Notes: generated by a model from the sequence alone, not told the origin. A stretch of 64,000 nucleotides of DNA from Lewinellaceae bacterium (GCA_020636315.1 JACJYA010000003.1:248001-312000), one strand, 5' to 3'. Counted from the first letter of the stretch, positions 9,756-17,800 are shown. Numbers and translations: made by a program.

Positions 9756-10850
9756 ATGAAAAAACTCAGCTTCACCTTACTACTGTGTGTGGCGGCCATC
9801 CTGCCCTCCCTGGGCCAGCCTGCCGGCCTTCACACCCGTAATGTCTTCATCATCACCTTAGATGGCATGCGTTGGGAAGAGGTCTTCGAAGGAGCAACGG
9901 ACAGCCTGATGACAGACCTGGAATACGTAAAAGATACCGCCGCCCTGCTCGGCCGGTTTGATGCGCCAACCCCGGAGGAACGCCGGGAGAAACTCCTGCC
10001 CTGGTTCTGGAGCACCCTCTCCAACAGCGGGCAGCTGTACGGCAACCGCCGCCTGGGCAACAAGGTGGACGTGACGAATTTTTTCTGGTTCTCCTATCCT
10101 GGTTACAACGAGATCCTGGTGGGATACAGCGACCCCCGCATCAATTCCAACGACAAGGTATGGAACCCCAATGTAACCGTACTGGAATGGATCAACCGGC
10201 GCCCGGAATTTAACGGGCGGGTAGCGGCTTTCGGCTCCTGGGATGTCTTCCCCTATATCATTAATGAAAAACGCAGCGGTATTCCGGTAAACGCCGGTTT
10301 CGAATTGGCCCAGGGAGATAACCTCAGCGAAAGAGAGCAGTTTCTGAACGCCCTGCAACCCACCATTCCCAGCCCGTGGGGCAGTGTACGCCTCGATGCG
10401 TTTACTCATCATTATGCGCTGGAATACATAAAAAAGAACCACCCAAGGTTGGTGTACATCTCTTATGGAGAAACGGACGATTTCGCCCACGACGGGCGCT
10501 ACGACCACTACCTGAAGTCGGCCCATCAGGCCGACCAATGGATACATGAACTTTGGGATTATGTCCAGGCGGACCCCTTCTACGCCGGCAAAACCACCTT
10601 TATGATCACCACCGACCATGGGAGAGGAGCCTCTCCAAAACACGAATGGAAAAGCCACGGCAAAACCTATGAAGGCTCCAACGCCATCTGGATGGCTGCC
10701 ATCGGCCCCGATACGCCTCCAATCGGGGAAATGAAAACGGACGGCCAGTGGTGGCAGAACCAGGCCGCCAAAACTGCCGCTGCTTTTCTGGGCCTGGATT
10801 ACAGCAATGAAGAGGAAACCGGCGCCGTTATAAAAGAAATGTTCAAGTAA
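9756..10850 (+). CDS. Secreted alkaline-phosphatase-superfamily hydrolase (phosphodiesterase/phosphonate-ester hydrolase candidate)
   Basis: The product has 364 residues with a signal peptide ending near SLGQPAG. Superfamily blocks are visible: the first metal site FIITLDGMRWEEVFEGA, the nucleophile region FFWFSYPGYNEILVG (the Ser is the likely nucleophile), the second-metal block YGETDDFAHDGRYDHYL and the final TTDHGRG. The superfamily includes alkaline phosphatases, nucleotide pyrophosphatases, phosphonate monoester hydrolases and phosphonoacetate hydrolase. The gene sits between pbfA (32 bases) and the FAD oxidase (5 bases), so a role in releasing free phosphonate from esters in the periplasm is a fair inference. 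Simple phosphatase activity cannot be excluded. Confidence 0.82.
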   Translation: MKKLSFTLLLCVAAILPSLGQPAGLHTRNVFIITLDGMRWEEVFEGATDSLMTDLEYVKDTAALLGRFDAPTPEERREKLLPWFWSTLSNSGQLYGNRRLGNKVDVTNFFWFSYPGYNEILVGYSDPRINSNDKVWNPNVTVLEWINRRPEFNGRVAAFGSWDVFPYIINEKRSGIPVNAGFELAQGDNLSEREQFLNALQPTIPSPWGSVRLDAFTHHYALEYIKKNHPRLVYISYGETDDFAHDGRYDHYLKSAHQADQWIHELWDYVQADPFYAGKTTFMITTDHGRGASPKHEWKSHGKTYEGSNAIWMAAIGPDTPPIGEMKTDGQWWQNQAAKTAAAFLGLDYSNEEETGAVIKEMFK

Positions 10851-10855
10851 ATTTC

Positions 10856-12013
10856 ATGGCCAAAAAGTACGACCTGATCGTGGTCGGCGCCGGTATTCTG
10901 GGGATCTTTCACGCCTATCACGCCGCCGCCGGAAAACTGTCCGTCTTATTGCTGGAAAAAGATATTGGCCCCCAGGGCGCCACCGTTCGGAATTTCGGGC
11001 AGGTGGTGCCTTCTGGTATGCCACAGGGGCGCTGGCAGCAGTACGGCATTTACGCCACCCGTTTGTATAAAGGACTGCAGGAGCAGTTTGAACTGGGCAT
11101 CCGGCAGGAAGGCAGCACCTATATCGCTTCTGACGAAGAAGAAGCGGCACTGCTGGAAGAACTGCACGAGATCAACCGGGCTAATGATTATCCTTCCATA
11201 TTACTCACCGGCAGAGAGGCCTGCCGCCGGCTTCCGGGGTTGAAGGCCGGTTATGCCCGAAGCGCGCTGTTCTTTCCCGAAGAAGTAACCGCCGATTCGA
11301 GGATACTGGCGCCCCGGCTTCTGCAGTACCTGACAGAAACGATGGGCGTGGAGTATCACAACCGCCAAACGGTGATCGAATGCGACAGCAGCCGGAAAAG
11401 CGTAGTAGTGCGAACGGCCGGAGGCCGCCTTTTCCAGGCAAAACAGGTAGTTATCTGTAATGGCTCTGATTTTCAGACACTATTTCCCGACATCTTCTAT
11501 CATTCGGATATCGAAGTCACTAAATTGCAGATGCTGGAAACCCGGCCCCAACCCAGCTATACCCTGCCGGGCAATGTACTTACCGGCCTGACCATACGCC
11601 GCTACGAGAGTTTTAAAGAATGCCCCTCCTATTCCACCATGAGCCACGATGCCGCCTACCCCCGCCTCCGTGAGCTTGGCATCCATCTGTTGTTCAAACA
11701 AACCGCAGAAGGCACCATTTACCTTGGAGACTCCCACGAATACCAGGATGCCGCCAATGCAGGCCTGCTTGGGTATGAGATCAATGATGAGATCAACCAG
11801 CTCATGCTTCGGGAAGCGGGCCGCATTTTCGACTTTCCTATATGGGCCGTTCGCCGGGCCTGGTTTGGCATATATGCACAACACAAATCCGAAAGCCTTT
11901 TCCAGTATTCGGTGGATGACAATATCCACATTGTAACTGCCATCGGAGGCAAGGGAATGACCGGGGGAGCAGGAGTAGCTAAGGATAACATCAGAACACT
12001 GTTCAATTGCTGA
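10856..12013 (+). CDS. FAD-dependent oxidoreductase, TIGR03364 type (AEP/N-methyl-AEP oxidase candidate)
   Basis: The product has 385 residues and belongs to the DAO family. It has an N-terminal Rossmann FAD site (LIVVGAGILGIFHAYHAA, then LLLEKD), the family-typical GATVRNFGQVVPSGMPQG and a C-terminal FAD-closing block (IVTAIGGKGMTGGAGVA). This clade is known to co-occur with phosphonatase-like HAD proteins. Characterised members oxidise N-methyl-aminoethylphosphonate, and in some cases aminoethylphosphonate itself, directly to phosphonoacetaldehyde. Here it lies in the same run as pbfA and converges with the phosphonatase-like operon, with 15 bases between the stop codons. Since no PhnW is visible, it is the best candidate for the first catabolic step. 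The enzyme is cytoplasmic. Confidence 0.85.
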   Translation: MAKKYDLIVVGAGILGIFHAYHAAAGKLSVLLLEKDIGPQGATVRNFGQVVPSGMPQGRWQQYGIYATRLYKGLQEQFELGIRQEGSTYIASDEEEAALLEELHEINRANDYPSILLTGREACRRLPGLKAGYARSALFFPEEVTADSRILAPRLLQYLTETMGVEYHNRQTVIECDSSRKSVVVRTAGGRLFQAKQVVICNGSDFQTLFPDIFYHSDIEVTKLQMLETRPQPSYTLPGNVLTGLTIRRYESFKECPSYSTMSHDAAYPRLRELGIHLLFKQTAEGTIYLGDSHEYQDAANAGLLGYEINDEINQLMLREAGRIFDFPIWAVRRAWFGIYAQHKSESLFQYSVDDNIHIVTAIGGKGMTGGAGVAKDNIRTLFNC

Positions 12014-12028
12014 GCTGTTTTCGGAAAT

Positions 12029-13345
12029 TCAAACCGAACGGCCTGCTCCTTCAGCTTTCACAGTGTTAAAAGCAGCGGCAGCGTTGAATTTCCGGCGGAA
12101 GTATCCAAGAGATGCCAGAAGGGTAAGCAGCCCGGTGGCAGCCAGAGCATACGCCGCCATAGAAAAGAAGCCCAACCAGCTCAGTCCGGTATGGCCGAAG
12201 TCCTTATAGAACAGAATAGCCACCGAACCCAGATATCCGAAGGCATCCGCCACATAGATCAGGTAGCCGGCATTGCTTTGATAGCGGTAAGCGGCGATCA
12301 TCCGGTCAAAAAGGATGGAGTTAACAGGCACGTAGGCCATATAAAGCCCCAATCCGGCCAGGACCATCCAGATGGCCCCATCCAGGAAACCAGACTGGAA
12401 AAGCCAGGTAGCCCCTCCCACCAGCAGCGCGCCGGCCAGCAGCAGCCAGAGGTAGGCCATGAATGCCCGCCGGTTGTCGCGGATGAGCATGGTAGAACCC
12501 ATCATCAATAAAACGAACACCGCAACCGGCGCCTCTGAAAGGGTGAAAATGGCCGGTGCATCCCCGTATCCAAGAGCCTGCCAGATCTCCGCCGCAAAAT
12601 TGTCCCGAAAATCCCGGAACGCAGTGAGCATGGTGTAAAAAATAATCAGGAGGATGAGGCCAAAGGCAAAAGACCGGAAAAAGGCCAGGCGTTCCCGGCG
12701 CCCCATAGGCTCACGTTTGGTTCGCAGTTCAATATCGAGAGCCGAGGGAGGAGGTATCTGCTCCAGCAGGTAGATGAAGAACAGGAGTGGAAGAAAGAAA
12801 AGCGCGCCGGTGGCAAAAGGCATCCAGAACTCGGATATTCCCCAATCCTGCATCAACCACTTTCCAGTTGACTTCACCACCCCGGAAGAAAGGATGAAGC
12901 TGGCGCTCAGGCCCGCCCCCAGGATCTCGGTAAAGCGGCGCCCCTCCAGGTAGGAGAAAACTATTCCCCAGATCAGGCCCAGAGGCAGGCCATTGAAGAA
13001 CAGAAAAATGATGTTCCAGCGCCATTGATCAGTAAGAGCAAAAAGCAACAGGGCAAGCTCCGCCATAAGGATTAACACGATGAACATCCCCGCCCGATAC
13101 CTGTGCCGAAGCTCTGCGATCACCTTAATGCCGATAAACTTTGACAACGCATAACCCAACACCTGAGCAATGACTAATGCGCTTTTATACTCCAGCCCAT
13201 CACCGAAAGCTGCCTGCCCATCAAAAACAGCCACCGAAAAAGGCTTTCGGAAGGCATACATACAAAAGTAAGCGCCAAAGGCGGCGATAATGGCATAAGC
13301 AGCAAAAAAGGTGCTGTTGGTTCGTTGAAGCCAGTTCCGCATCAA
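12029..13345 (-). CDS. DUF5690-family MFS-like membrane transporter
   Basis: The product has 438 residues with about 12 hydrophobic segments spread over the whole length, beginning FFAAYAIIAAFGAYFCMYAF with RKPFSVAVFDG after it, as in DUF5690 proteins. The start (ATG at 13345) overlaps the stop of the XRE-cupin gene by four bases (ATGA), so translation is coupled. No ABC phosphonate transporter is visible in the locus, so this is the natural candidate for moving the phosphonate across the inner membrane. That function is inferred only from position. It is the last gene of the leftward operon. Confidence 0.85.
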   Translation of the reverse strand: MMRNWLQRTNSTFFAAYAIIAAFGAYFCMYAFRKPFSVAVFDGQAAFGDGLEYKSALVIAQVLGYALSKFIGIKVIAELRHRYRAGMFIVLILMAELALLLFALTDQWRWNIIFLFFNGLPLGLIWGIVFSYLEGRRFTEILGAGLSASFILSSGVVKSTGKWLMQDWGISEFWMPFATGALFFLPLLFFIYLLEQIPPPSALDIELRTKREPMGRRERLAFFRSFAFGLILLIIFYTMLTAFRDFRDNFAAEIWQALGYGDAPAIFTLSEAPVAVFVLLMMGSTMLIRDNRRAFMAYLWLLLAGALLVGGATWLFQSGFLDGAIWMVLAGLGLYMAYVPVNSILFDRMIAAYRYQSNAGYLIYVADAFGYLGSVAILFYKDFGHTGLSWLGFFSMAAYALAATGLLTLLASLGYFRRKFNAAAAFNTVKAEGAGRSV

Positions 13346-13926
13346 TGTTTTAGTGTATCGGCAGTCAGAAAATAAACGACCAGCATTCTAACCTTTTCCG
13401 ACGACCGGTTTACCGGAACGTGCGGCAGGCGGGCGTCGAAGAAAAGGCTGTCGCCGGCGCTGAGCGTATATACCTCATCTCCGATCTCATAATCCACCAC
13501 TCCTTCCAGGATGTATTTGTATTCAAAACCGTCGGTAGTGACCTGGGCTCTTCGGGAGTTCGGTTCCAGTTCCAGAATCGAGGTTTGGATAACCAGCCCG
13601 CTGATGGCCTCGTTGAATATGGAATAATACAGAAAGCCCCTTGCATCCTCTCGGGTATAAGGGGTAAGGGCCTCTTTTCTCCGAATGTGGATACTTTCTG
13701 AATTGCTCTGCTCAATATCGCTGAAGAACTCCGCCACGTCAACCTCAAGGGCCTGGATGAGGCTCAGCAATACCGGCAGAGAAGGGATGGTCCGGACGTT
13801 TTCCACTCTGGAAACGAAACCTTTGGTCACTCCCGCTTTATCCGCCAACTCCTTTATGGTCATTTCCTTTTCCTGGCGCAGGCGGCGGATCTTCTTTCCA
13901 ATATTTTCGATGGTATCCTTCGGCAT
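13342..13926 (-). CDS. XRE-family transcriptional regulator with C-terminal cupin domain
   Basis: The product has 194 residues. The N-terminal helix-turn-helix is at about residues 8-65 (IGKKIRRLRQEKEMTIKELA, then AGVTKGFVSRVE). The C-terminal cupin_2 domain is at about 110-190 (YKYILEGVVDYEIGDEVYTL, then GDSLFFDARLPHVPVN). XRE-cupin regulators sense a small molecule in the cupin barrel and usually control adjacent catabolic genes. It sits 13 bases after the HAD hydrolase and overlaps the DUF5690 gene. The two near-identical palindromes at 14732-14752 and 14830-14850 upstream of this operon are its most likely operators. Confidence 0.92.
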   Translation of the reverse strand: MPKDTIENIGKKIRRLRQEKEMTIKELADKAGVTKGFVSRVENVRTIPSLPVLLSLIQALEVDVAEFFSDIEQSNSESIHIRRKEALTPYTREDARGFLYYSIFNEAISGLVIQTSILELEPNSRRAQVTTDGFEYKYILEGVVDYEIGDEVYTLSAGDSLFFDARLPHVPVNRSSEKVRMLVVYFLTADTLKH

Positions 13927-13939
13927 CTTTTTGATGTAT

Positions 13940-14677
13940 CTATCTGACCATCACTTTTTGCTTTTCCTGCAGAAAGGAAACAAGATCTTTCATGGAGGGC
14001 AGAAGGCCATCATTGGGATAAGCGGCCAGTTCTTCCCGGGTGTGGGTGCCATTAGTCACGCCCAGGACCAGGCCACACCCGGCAGCACGCCCTGCCTGCA
14101 GGTCGGAAGGGGTATCTCCCACTTTAAGGACCCTTTTGGGGTCGCTGGCCCCCAGCATTTCCATGGCCTTCAGGATCATATCCGGATGTGGGCGGCCTTT
14201 TCCGGTTTCATCCGGCGTCAGAGAGAGCTGAATGATGGAATCCGCAGTGCCGAGATAATGCTCATCCAGGCCCTTGTCCCAACCCAGGCGGGAAAGGATA
14301 ATGTTGCAAACCTTCCGGTAAAAGCCGGTGGTCAATGCTATTTTAATACCCTGCCTGCGCAACCAGTCCAAAACCTCAAGAGCACCTTCTGTAGGACAGA
14401 CGGGGTTATGGAGATAATGATCCTCCAGTATCCCGCGAAAGAGGCTATAAGTCTTTTCCACCTTTTCGGAATATGCTTCGTTGGCCTTTCCGATGGCCTC
14501 ATCCCACAGCGTTTCCACAACGATCAGCTTGGGCAGGCCCTGCATATCATTGATTCGCCTGCGGCTTGCTTTCAGCCCGCTCCTCAGAGCGGCCTCATAA
14601 AAGCAATTTTCTACCTCTTTTTCATCTTTTACGGTAGTGCCCGCCATGTCAAACACGGCTAATTCAAGTTCCTGCAT
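13940..14677 (-). CDS. Phosphonatase-like HAD hydrolase (TIGR03351 type; phosphonoacetaldehyde hydrolase candidate)
   Basis: The product has 245 residues with HAD motif I FDMAGTTVKDE (the nucleophile Asp and the AGTT feature shared with phosphonoacetaldehyde hydrolase), motif II ALTTGFYRK and motif III/IV KVGDTPSDLQAGRAAGC. A cap with QGLPKLIVVETL follows motif I; whether its Lys acts as the Schiff-base residue of PhnX cannot be told by eye. In PhnX-type chemistry the C-P bond of phosphonoacetaldehyde is cleaved to acetaldehyde and phosphate. It is the first gene of a leftward three-gene operon with the regulator and DUF5690 carrier. Its ATG at 14677 is followed upstream by a TATATTTA stretch (near the TAnnTTTG box) and then by the operator pair. 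Confidence 0.85.
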   Translation of the reverse strand: MQELELAVFDMAGTTVKDEKEVENCFYEAALRSGLKASRRRINDMQGLPKLIVVETLWDEAIGKANEAYSEKVEKTYSLFRGILEDHYLHNPVCPTEGALEVLDWLRRQGIKIALTTGFYRKVCNIILSRLGWDKGLDEHYLGTADSIIQLSLTPDETGKGRPHPDMILKAMEMLGASDPKRVLKVGDTPSDLQAGRAAGCGLVLGVTNGTHTREELAAYPNDGLLPSMKDLVSFLQEKQKVMVR

Positions 14678-14731
14678 TAGCTTTTGATGTTTAGGTAGTG
14701 AGTAAATGCCGCTTTAAATATAAGGACTTAC

Positions 14732-14752
14732 TTGTTTTCTATTTGTAAACAA
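14732..14752. promoter_or_regulatory. Operator copy 1 (XRE-cupin binding site candidate)
   Basis: A 21-bp near-palindrome has arms TTGTTT and AAACAA around a 9-nt centre that itself has paired C/G and A/T positions. Nineteen bases (14732-14750) recur as a perfect inverted copy at 14832-14850. It lies 55-75 bases upstream of the HAD gene start, around the expected -33 region, which would suit repression. Confidence 0.65.
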
Positions 14753-14829
14753 TTCAAAAAAACCTAATAATTAACGATTTAATAACAATGAATAAACTTT
14801 GGAGAAAAATCTCACAAACTCCGGCAACA

Positions 14830-14850
14830 AAGTTTACAAATAGAAAACAA
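14830..14850. promoter_or_regulatory. Operator copy 2, opposite orientation
   Basis: This is the reverse complement of copy 1 over 19 of 19 core bases, with its centre 98 bp from that of copy 1. The intervening DNA (14753-14829) is AT-rich. The distance is close to nine helical turns, compatible with looping by a dimeric regulator. The downstream neighbour to the right is read leftward and ends here, so both copies most likely serve the phosphonate operon. Confidence 0.55.
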
Positions 14851-14872
14851 AATCAGCCTTCCCGGAAACTGG

Positions 14873-15766
14873 CTACCACTGCTCCACCTTCTTTAACTGG
14901 AAAGTTCTCGACAAATTAAATCCGAACCGGACCTCTCCCTTGAGCCAGTTCCGGTTGGGGTCGCTGATATAGGAGCGTTCGTTCATGCCGATCGCATTGG
15001 TAAAATGAAGCTGGAACACGTGGCCTCCTGTTTCAATGTCGAACCCAAGGGAAAGGGGGTTCTCAGAAAGCAGGGCCGGAAATCGGTTGAAAGCAAAAGT
15101 ATAGTCTCCTACTACAGCTACACGGCGGGTGAGCTTGAAGCGGGCGCCAACTTCCATTCCGTACAAGGCATTTGGGTCGAGGCTTCCGGTGGTGAAATTC
15201 CGGTACAGCAGATAGGGCGCCAGCTGCAGGGAAAATTTTTCGGAAAACTTCCGCCCGGCGATCAACTGGTGGTAATAGGCCAGCCGGCGGGACGGAGTGA
15301 TATCCTCCCCGGGATAGGGGTCCCGCAGGCCGTTATAGGTCAATCCGCTGACCCAAACCAGGGAAAAAGGCATCTCCCGCTTACCTGTGCTCTGCTGAAT
15401 GATCCTGTACTTGACAAAACCATCCAGTTCCTTCCAGCGGGTGCTGCGGCCAATGCCCACGGAGAGGTTATCCTTTACACCGTAATCAAACCCTATTCGC
15501 ATACTGGCATTGTCCAGCCCAAAAAACTCGTAGGCCCCACCAGAAAGTTCTCCGAAACGGTGAAGGATCCGGAAGTCCAGTACCCCTTCCCGAAGCATCT
15601 CAATACTGTGAGAATTGATCACCCTGGGCGACTTAAATGCGTTGGTTACATATTCTGTGGTTTCTTCTTCTCCCAGGATATCAAGCAGGCTTTTATCGTT
15701 TTGAGAGAACGACAGAAAGGGAAGCAGAGAAAAGGCTATGGCTAAAATAAGGCTGTGGTTTTTCAT
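14873..15766 (-). CDS. DUF5777-family outer-membrane beta-barrel protein
   Basis: The product has 297 residues with a signal peptide (ending near FLSFSQ). Conserved features of the DUF5777 group are FKSPRVINSHSIEML, GVLDFRILHRFGELSGG and the alternating barrel strands MRIGFDYGVKDNLSVGIGRS through to the terminal FGFNLSRTFQL. It is probably an outer-membrane barrel of unknown role. In Bacteroidota such genes commonly stand next to a c-type cytochrome-domain lipoprotein, as here (16039-16698), so it may anchor or assist a surface or periplasmic electron-transfer module. It is separated from the cytochrome gene by 272 bases that carry short simple repeats. Confidence 0.8.
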   Translation of the reverse strand: MKNHSLILAIAFSLLPFLSFSQNDKSLLDILGEEETTEYVTNAFKSPRVINSHSIEMLREGVLDFRILHRFGELSGGAYEFFGLDNASMRIGFDYGVKDNLSVGIGRSTRWKELDGFVKYRIIQQSTGKREMPFSLVWVSGLTYNGLRDPYPGEDITPSRRLAYYHQLIAGRKFSEKFSLQLAPYLLYRNFTTGSLDPNALYGMEVGARFKLTRRVAVVGDYTFAFNRFPALLSENPLSLGFDIETGGHVFQLHFTNAIGMNERSYISDPNRNWLKGEVRFGFNLSRTFQLKKVEQW

Positions 15767-15887
15767 ATTCAGATATTTTGTTGAGGTTGAGGTTGAGGAG
15801 GCTTATGGGCCGGAGATGGCTCAACGAGGAAAAACGAAAGGGACGCCGGCCCAGGGGATATGTCTGCGTCACGCTAACCCGCTGGTT

Positions 15888-15909
15888 TCCAGAAACCCAG
15901 AAACCAGGA
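15888..15909. repeat. Intergenic CCAGAAACC repeat cluster
   Basis: Tandem CCAGAAACC units, reverse complement of the GTTTCTGG units found at 29912-29971 and 31162-31194, with a small inverted repeat (CTGGTTT...AAACCAG). It lies in the gap between the DUF5777 and cytochrome genes. Confidence 0.6.
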
Positions 15910-16038
15910 ACTTTGAACAGTCACCAGCCCAATCGCACATCTTACCCTTTTGGGTTCCTGTCCAGCCCCCCTTACATCGTACAAAAATCCAGGTAGTAAG
16001 ATAGACTCCAACACTTAATACTCAAACTTCAGGTTAAT

Positions 16039-16698
16039 CTAATTATCCGGAGCGCCGTCCGAGACCCATTGTTCAATCTTGGAAATTTCGCAGGTGGGCA
16101 TCTTACCTCCCCCGTCGGGCATGGGCAGATAACCACTCTCGTGGCGGATCGTCCCGAGGAGTTTCCCATTATCGACTAAGGGCCTTACCGCAGAATAAGC
16201 GTCGAGTTTGATATTGCCGGAGGGAAAGCTGCCGCTGTGGCAGGAATAGCACCATGCCTGAAGAATAGGGGCAACCGTGTTGCTGTAGGTAACATTGTCG
16301 GTATTGCATCCGGAATCTCCGGAATTGTTTTCTGCACCCTGCTCAATCCACAGTGCAATAGTCCGGATATCTTCATCGGATAAGCGGCTGGAGCCCTGAG
16401 GCATGTACCCAACCGGACGGACGAGGGCCTGATAAAGCCGGCTCCCTTTGTAGTCTCCCGGACTAACGATCCGCAGGATATCATTGTAACTGGTCAGCCG
16501 GAACTCCCCCCCCGTGGCGACGGTGCCATGGCATCCACTTTGGGTGCAATTGGAGATAATAACCGGAAAGACATCCTGCTGGAAGTAAACTACCGGGTCA
16601 GGAAGATGTTCCTTGGAGCATCCCTGCAGAATGAAAATACCCGCGGCCAGTACGAACACTACCGTAATGGCCACAGGCCTGGTCTTTAAGCGCTTCAT
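16039..16698 (-). CDS. Di-haem c-type cytochrome-domain lipoprotein
   Basis: The product has about 219 residues from the preferred start at 16698 (MKRLKTRPVAITVVFVLAAG then IFILQGC). That start puts a lipobox LQGC at the right distance; a longer start at 16734 would spoil the signal. Two CXXCH-type haem sites are visible: CTQSGCHG near residue 50 (spaced CX4CH, unusual) and WCYSCHSG near residue 150, each followed by the repeat-like SGGE/SGNIKLxxY and a MPxG..L motif (YMPQGSSRLS and YLPMPDGGGKM). Each half resembles planctomycete-type cytochrome C domains. The protein is probably tethered to a membrane facing the periplasm or outside. It precedes the DUF5777 gene on the same strand. Confidence 0.82.
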   Translation of the reverse strand: MKRLKTRPVAITVVFVLAAGIFILQGCSKEHLPDPVVYFQQDVFPVIISNCTQSGCHGTVATGGEFRLTSYNDILRIVSPGDYKGSRLYQALVRPVGYMPQGSSRLSDEDIRTIALWIEQGAENNSGDSGCNTDNVTYSNTVAPILQAWCYSCHSGSFPSGNIKLDAYSAVRPLVDNGKLLGTIRHESGYLPMPDGGGKMPTCEISKIEQWVSDGAPDN

Positions 16699-16777
16699 GT
16701 AATTGTTTTTGAAATGAGGAATTACTGAAGGCATGACCTGAAGGATGGCTTACGTCACTGAAAAGCCGGTAAAAAAT

Positions 16778-17800
16778 TCACTCAAAAAAACTATCATAAG
16801 AACTATCCCCTTTCTTGCCTTCCGTGCGTTTTTCCGGACGGGCAACCGGCGAGTCGAGGTCAAGCGAATCCTCCGACTGGGTGCGGCCGCTGTTCAGCAG
16901 CATGAGGGAGCTTTCCTGTTCCCATTTTTCGAGCATTTTCATGCCCTCTTCTTCGAATACGCCATTCTGCAGGTCGATGGACTGCATGAGGTTGGAGGAC
17001 ATTTCCATGAAGCGCTCCATCTCTCCAACTTTGTTGGCCACATCATCGGCCACAGCTTCCATGGCCGCATCGAACATGGCGCGTTTGTCCGGGTCTCCGG
17101 ACATAACGCTCATTGCGGATTTCATGGCGCTGTGAGAAGTTCGGATGGCTTTGCGCTCCTGTTCCTTCAGGGCCACCTGGTCTTTGGTATCTTCGAGCAG
17201 GATCTCGGAATTCTGGTGCATTTTATTGAGTATGCGGTACATGACCTGCATTTTCTGAAGAAGCACCTGGTATTTTTCGTTGCTGTCTTTCAGGCGGGCG
17301 GCTTTGCGGGTGTTCAGCACCACCTGGCTGTCCATTCCTTTTTCCTTGGCGGCGCTGGCCATTTTCATGCTTTCGTCGATGGTGCGGTTGTTGTCCTCAA
17401 CCAGCGTTTGCAGTTTGCGCATCTGCCCTTTAAGTACGCCGATCTGTTTGCGCATCTTCACCAGGTTGTCCTGCAGATCTTCCACATAACTTTTCAGGAT
17501 GCCGATGGGGTCGATCTGTACGAACATGCCGGTTAGGCCGCGCATGATGCTTTTATAGCCGTACCAGACCAGGTTCCGCATCCGGGGATCCAGCACCATA
17601 TAGACAATAGCAGCCAGGATAACCAACAGTATCGCCAGGTAAATGGTATTGGAGATCAGGCTGATGATCCAGGGCAGGTTGCTGATGATCAGGTACCCGC
17701 CGCCCAGGATCAGAGCGGCCAGGAAAATGGCTCCGGTTACGCCCTCCGGGCGTTTCCAGAATGATTTTTGCCTGAATTCAGGATTTTCAAATTGGGCCAT
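16778..17800 (-). CDS. Two-TM protein with PspA/ESCRT-III-like coiled coil
   Basis: The product has 340 residues, uncharacterised. Two hydrophobic helices lie at about residues 23-65 (VTGAIFLAALILGGGYLIIS and TIYLAILLVILAAIVYMVLD). A long charged coiled coil follows from about 88 to 300, including IDPIGILKSYVEDLQDNLVK, and RKAARLKDSNEKYQVLLQKM, and a low-complexity tail. The DP-x-x-x-L-x-x-x-x-x-x-L opening and the layout resemble PspA/IM30 (ESCRT-III-like) proteins, but with N-terminal membrane helices instead of the usual amphipathic helix. I infer a membrane-maintenance role. It follows a second coiled-coil gene by 32 bases on the same strand, so the two are likely partners. Assignment is tentative. 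Confidence 0.6.
   Translation of the reverse strand: MAQFENPEFRQKSFWKRPEGVTGAIFLAALILGGGYLIISNLPWIISLISNTIYLAILLVILAAIVYMVLDPRMRNLVWYGYKSIMRGLTGMFVQIDPIGILKSYVEDLQDNLVKMRKQIGVLKGQMRKLQTLVEDNNRTIDESMKMASAAKEKGMDSQVVLNTRKAARLKDSNEKYQVLLQKMQVMYRILNKMHQNSEILLEDTKDQVALKEQERKAIRTSHSAMKSAMSVMSGDPDKRAMFDAAMEAVADDVANKVGEMERFMEMSSNLMQSIDLQNGVFEEEGMKMLEKWEQESSLMLLNSGRTQSEDSLDLDSPVARPEKRTEGKKGDSSYDSFFE

Noticed and set aside
14732..14850. Insertion sequence or transposon ends
   Set aside because: The arms are near-palindromic themselves and sit at the promoter of a regulator operon; no target-site duplication and no transposase. A miniature element is not fully excluded.
15738..16004. Two overlapping plus-strand frames between the DUF5777 and cytochrome genes
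   Set aside because: They partly overlap the DUF5777 gene, have no homology-like features and consist of simple repeats.
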